Shown here: piece by piece, positions 60,681 through 64,000 of the stretch
How the letters are laid out: the number at the start of each line of letters is the position of its first letter
How positions within the stretch are numbered: position 1 is the stretch's first letter
NCBI RefSeq assembly: GCF_038397785.1
Contig: NZ_CP151642.1
Span: forward strand, 1,116,001 to 1,180,000
Length of the DNA: 64,000 bases
DNA from: Salinibacterium sp. TMP30
GTDB taxonomy: Bacteria; Actinomycetota; Actinomycetes; Actinomycetales; Microbacteriaceae
Reading direction: 5' to 3'
Translations under genes and position numbers: made by a program
The notes under the pieces: model-generated
What the model was told of the DNA's origin: nothing
Databases searched by the model: none
Seen by the model: the letters and a program-made list of their open reading frames with translations, nothing else

Positions 60681-61531
60681 GAAAGCGTTGGCTGAAGATT
60701 CCGGCTGCTTGGATAACACCGCTTGGCGTTATTGGCGCCGTTATTGCGGTGACGTGGGTCGGCATTGCCTTCACTGCACGTTTATGGGTGCCATTCGATC
60801 CGCTTGCTCAGGACTTGCCCCGGCTGCAGGCTCCCGGCATCGACACCCTGATGGGCACGGATGCTCTCGGCCGCGACATTTTCTCGCGCCTCATGGCCGG
60901 AGCAGGGGTCACGATCCCGCTAGCTCTGATGCTCGTGCTCATGTCGCTCGTAGTCGGAACGCTGATCGGTGCGATCGCTGGTTACTTCGGCAAGTGGGTC
61001 GACGAACTTCTTATGCGGCTAACTGACCTGGTCATGGCATTTCCGACAGTGATCCTCGCGATGGTCGTTGCAGCAGCTCTTGGTCCGTCCTTGTTCAATG
61101 CGGTAATTGCGGCATTCGTTGTGTCGTGGCCGCAGTATGCGCGAATGACCCGGAGTATCGTTCTTGGTCTTCGCACCCAGAACTACGTGATGGCCGGCCG
61201 ACTGATGGGCTTCTCACCGGTTAAGACGCTGCGTGTCGATATCGCGCCGAACGTTGTCGGCCCGATCTTGGTGCTCGCAAGCCTCGATGTGGGTACGGCG
61301 ATCCTCTTGCTCTCGGGACTCTCGTTCCTTGGGCTTGGTGCGCAACCGCCGACGCCAGAGTGGGGGTCCATGATTTCCGCGGCTATCCAAAACTTCGATA
61401 GCTGGTGGATCGGTCTATTCCCAGGTTTGGCCATCCTCACGGTCGTGATGGCCTTCAACTTCGTCGGGGACTCACTGCGCGACATCTTCGACCCCACCTC
61501 ACAGGTATCACGAGCGGCGGCACGGTCATGA
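60677..61531 (+). CDS. Peptide ABC transporter permease, DppC type
   Basis: 284 residues, six helices. GTDALGRDIFSRLMAGAG is the DppC signature before helix 2; the coupling loop is VMAGRLMGFSPVKTLRVDIAPN. Overlaps the ATPase start by 4 bases (ATGA). Confidence 0.93.
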   Translation: MRKRWLKIPAAWITPLGVIGAVIAVTWVGIAFTARLWVPFDPLAQDLPRLQAPGIDTLMGTDALGRDIFSRLMAGAGVTIPLALMLVLMSLVVGTLIGAIAGYFGKWVDELLMRLTDLVMAFPTVILAMVVAAALGPSLFNAVIAAFVVSWPQYARMTRSIVLGLRTQNYVMAGRLMGFSPVKTLRVDIAPNVVGPILVLASLDVGTAILLLSGLSFLGLGAQPPTPEWGSMISAAIQNFDSWWIGLFPGLAILTVVMAFNFVGDSLRDIFDPTSQVSRAAARS

Positions 61532-62382
61532 GCGACGTAACGACACCACAATCTGCGGATGCCGCACTCACTGCCGGCGCTCCGATGCTGACCATCGACG
61601 ATCTCACCATCGGTATCGGCTCCCGCAACAACGTCAAAGCCATCGTCAAGGGCGTCAGCCTTGCGCTCACCCCTGGACGCGTCCAAGGCCTCGCAGGGGA
61701 GTCTGGGTCGGGCAAGACGGTGACTTCGTTGGCGATCCTGGGTCTACTTCCGCACAATGCGATCGTTGGCGGCTCGATTCGACTCGGAGAGACGGAACTT
61801 GTCGGTCTGCCAAGGCGCCAACTGAATGACATCCGTGGTCGTCGAATTGCCATGATCTTTCAGGATCCCTCGTCGAGTTTGCATCCGCAGTTGACGGTGG
61901 GCACGCAGTTGACCGATCATGTCAAGCGCCATATGAAGCTGTCAACGAAGCAGGCGCGAGTTCATGCAGTTGCGCTTCTCGATCGGGTTCGCGTTCCGAA
62001 TCCTGAGGAAGCGTTGGCGAGATACCCGCATCAGTTTTCTGGTGGTCAGCGTCAACGAATCTCTATCGCCATTGCGCTCGCGTGCGATCCAGTCGTGTTG
62101 CTTGCGGACGAACCAACGACAGCGCTGGATGTGACGGTTCAGGCGGGCATTTTGCACTTGTTGCGCGACCTCGTGGATGAGCGTCAGCTTGCCGTGCTCC
62201 TCGTTACGCACGATCTGGGGGTCATGAGCGCAATTGCTGATGACATCGCGGTGATGCGTCACGGTGAAGTGGTCGAATCGAACTCTCGTGACGAAGTTTT
62301 CACCAACCCGCAGCACCCTTATACGCGGGAATTGCTCTCGTCGCTTCCGGGCGCAGCGGGCTTTGAGGAGGCAACGGAATGA
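61528..62382 (+). CDS. Peptide ABC transporter ATP-binding protein, DppD type
   Basis: 284 residues from the ATG at 61528. Walker [10 protein letters not shown]-loop IFQDPSSSLHPQ, signature FSGGQRQR, Walker [14 protein letters not shown]-loop VTHD, and the terminal HPYTREL of the oligopeptide family. All catalytic residues are intact, unlike the 21007 ATPase. Overlaps the next start by 4 bases. Confidence 0.94.
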   Translation: MSDVTTPQSADAALTAGAPMLTIDDLTIGIGSRNNVKAIVKGVSLALTPGRVQGLAGESGSGKTVTSLAILGLLPHNAIVGGSIRLGETELVGLPRRQLNDIRGRRIAMIFQDPSSSLHPQLTVGTQLTDHVKRHMKLSTKQARVHAVALLDRVRVPNPEEALARYPHQFSGGQRQRISIAIALACDPVVLLADEPTTALDVTVQAGILHLLRDLVDERQLAVLLVTHDLGVMSAIADDIAVMRHGEVVESNSRDEVFTNPQHPYTRELLSSLPGAAGFEEATE

Positions 62383-63221
62383 GCGAGCTGCTTGAGGTCT
62401 CTGACCTCGTAATTGAGTATCACGGTGCGAGCGTTGTGCGCGCCGTCGATGAGGTCTCGCTGACGATTGCGCCGGGCGAGGTGCTGGCGTTGGTCGGTGA
62501 AAGCGGCTGTGGCAAGTCGAGTCTTGCCCGTGCCGTTGTTGGTATGGAGAAGCCGCGAGCTGGTTCAGTCAGCTACCGCGGTGCGAACGTTCCACTTCTG
62601 GGCGTGCGGCGCCGCAAGCCGAACTTCACGTCGATCCAGATGGTGTTTCAAGACCCGAACTCGTCGCTCAACCCTCGCATTCGTGTCGGGCAACAAATTT
62701 CTGAAGGCATTCGCACCGCAGTGGAGCGTGGTGATGAAGGCTCCGTTCCGGAGGAGTGGCTTGAGCGGGTGGGACTACCCACAGAAATGGTCTCTCGCTA
62801 CGCCCACGAGTTGTCTGGTGGGCAACGGCAGCGTGTCGCGATAGCCCGTGCACTTGCTGCCCGCCCTGATCTGTTGGTTGCTGATGAACCGATCTCTGCT
62901 CTGGATGCTTCGAGTCAGGCATCGGTCGCCAATATGATGCGCAGGCTCGCCTTCGATGCCGGGGCCGGCTTGCTCTTCATCTCACACGATCTGGCGATTG
63001 TGCGCCTCATCGCCGACCGCACCGTCGTGATGTATCGCGGAAGAATCGTGGAATCTGGGGTATCGGACCGTATCTGGAATGATCCCATTCACCCGTATAC
63101 TCGCGCCCTGATCTCGGCTATTCCGGAGCCTGATGGAAAGGGCAACCTTCCTGCGGCGCCCGCGGCCGACGCTCCAGAGGAGTGGCGCAGCAGCATCCCA
63201 GAGGCATTGGATCGTGTTTAG
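62379..63221 (+). CDS. Peptide ABC transporter ATP-binding protein, DppF type
   Basis: 280 residues. Walker [30 protein letters not shown], Walker B LLVADEPISALD, H-loop ISHD, terminal HPYTRALI. Last gene of the operon; 87 bases without features separate it from the convergent oxidoreductase. Confidence 0.94.
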   Translation: MSELLEVSDLVIEYHGASVVRAVDEVSLTIAPGEVLALVGESGCGKSSLARAVVGMEKPRAGSVSYRGANVPLLGVRRRKPNFTSIQMVFQDPNSSLNPRIRVGQQISEGIRTAVERGDEGSVPEEWLERVGLPTEMVSRYAHELSGGQRQRVAIARALAARPDLLVADEPISALDASSQASVANMMRRLAFDAGAGLLFISHDLAIVRLIADRTVVMYRGRIVESGVSDRIWNDPIHPYTRALISAIPEPDGKGNLPAAPAADAPEEWRSSIPEALDRV

Positions 63222-63308
63222 CGCGCCCTCAGTTGCACAAATATAGCTGCATGCCGCCGCGCTCGGGTCGAAGGTCGTGACGCACTCTCCGCACGACGCA
63301 CAGCGATG

Positions 63309-64000
63309 TCAGGCGCCGATCGCGAGATTCGGGATGTCTCTTATGCCGAACTCATGGATCAGCGCTGAGCGTGCAGCATAAAAGCCGCACAGGCCATGCA
63401 CTGCTGGACCAGGCGGAGTCGACGACGATGCAAGGTAGATTCCCTTCGTGGGAGTGCGCCAGGGATCGGTCGAGATCACAGGTCGCTTGATGAGTTGCGC
63501 GATAGTCACAGCGCCCGCAGAGAAGTCTCCCCCAACGTAATTCGGGTTGTATCGCTCAAGATCCATCGCGGTCATGTGACGTGAATCGAGGATCAGGTCG
63601 CGGAAGCCCGGCGCGAAGCGCTCGATCTGCGCAACGATCGCCTCGGTCATGTCGACGGTTGAGCCGTGGGGAACGTGAGCGTAGGCCCACAGCACGTGCT
63701 GACCTTGGGGAGCCCGGCTCGGGTCGAAGACTGTCGGTTGCGACACGAGCACATATGGAGATTCGGGGTGGATTCCGTTCGCAACCTGCGCTTCGGAATG
63801 GGCGATTTCTTCGCGTGACCCACCGAGATGGATGGTACTCGCACTGCGTACCTCGGGATTGGTCCACGGAACGGGTCCTGAGAGCGCGAAGTCGATCTTC
63901 GCGGCTGCGTTTCCGTATCGAAAACGACGTAACGCTCTGCGGTAGCGCATCGGGAGGTGATCGCCGGCGATGCGATCGAGGGCACGGGCCGAGACATCGA
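63309..64000 (-). CDS. FAD-dependent oxidoreductase, phytoene-desaturase-like (5' end outside the window)
   Basis: About 230 C-terminal residues are visible, the frame entering from the window edge as DVSARALDRIAGDHLPMRYRRAL. The pattern KIDFALSGPVPWTN, HVLWAYAHVPHGST and the FAD-binding end GIYLASSSTPPGPAVHGLCGFYAAR matches CrtI/NAD(P)-FAD amine-oxidase-like proteins of actinobacteria. The dinucleotide-binding N-terminus is missing only because the window ends. Substrate unknown. Confidence 0.85.
   Translation of the reverse strand, partial: DVSARALDRIAGDHLPMRYRRALRRFRYGNAAAKIDFALSGPVPWTNPEVRSASTIHLGGSREEIAHSEAQVANGIHPESPYVLVSQPTVFDPSRAPQGQHVLWAYAHVPHGSTVDMTEAIVAQIERFAPGFRDLILDSRHMTAMDLERYNPNYVGGDFSAGAVTIAQLIKRPVISTDPWRTPTKGIYLASSSTPPGPAVHGLCGFYAARSALIHEFGIRDIPNLAIGA

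Overview
The window looks like a chromosomal segment of a high-GC Gram-positive bacterium, most likely a member of the Microbacteriaceae (Actinomycetota; a Salinibacterium/Leifsonia-like genome is my guess). Reasons: moderately high GC, many GTG starts, an eukaryote-type single-chain glycyl-tRNA synthetase, the glyS - dus - dgt - dnaG neighbourhood, a RamB/aceA/aceB glyoxylate module, the actinobacterial 3'-5' exonuclease/DNA polymerase, and many family-5 peptide ABC transporters. No rRNA, CRISPR array, recognisable integrase or transposase was seen.

Layout. 1-5.3 kb: a truncated LysR regulator divergent from a class V PLP enzyme, glyS, an AbiEi-like/endonuclease-like orphan gene flanked by a 16-bp repeat, a DsbA/FrnE-type oxidoreductase and a 49-aa gene. 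5.3-9.9 kb (minus strand): a three-gene, translationally coupled operon with a cellulose-synthase-like glycosyltransferase, an HlyD-like adaptor and a GH81 beta-1,3-glucanase lipoprotein, behind a long structured leader; this is a candidate beta-glucan exopolysaccharide system. 10-15.3 kb: ybaK, dus, dgt, dnaG. 15.4-22.8 kb: a peptide/nickel-type ABC transporter with a fused double ATPase plus a third, degenerate ATPase, and a lactonase-like beta-propeller. 22.9-30.7 kb: tRNA-Asn, a two-component system, an azlCD pseudogene, def, a NIPA/DMT-type transporter, a GT4 glycosyltransferase, dps, tRNA-Met. 31-40 kb: CoA transferase, DUF1684 protein, ramB, aceA, aceB and the DNA polymerase.

40.0-53.9 kb is probably an inserted genomic island. 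It is bounded by two 99-nt copies of the 3' end of the DNA polymerase gene (39943-40041 and 53846-53944; 10 mismatches, no gaps by my alignment). It encodes alpha-galactoside uptake and breakdown: a DgoR-like GntR regulator, a CUT1 sugar ABC transporter, two overlapping GH36 alpha-galactosidase-like enzymes, and, divergently, a short-chain dehydrogenase, an IlvD/Edd-type sugar-acid dehydratase, a DapA-family aldolase, a PfkB-type kinase, a KDPG-type aldolase and an unexpected class V PLP enzyme. Together this reads as a De Ley-Doudoroff-like (oxidative galactose) pathway with two extra enzymes.

54-64 kb: a methyltransferase pseudogene coupled to a padR regulator, glutaminase, a tandemly duplicated small beta-domain protein, an Lrp/AsnC regulator divergent from a second complete peptide ABC transporter, and a truncated FAD-dependent oxidoreductase running off the end. 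Two clear pseudogenes (azlCD, methyltransferase) show ongoing gene loss.
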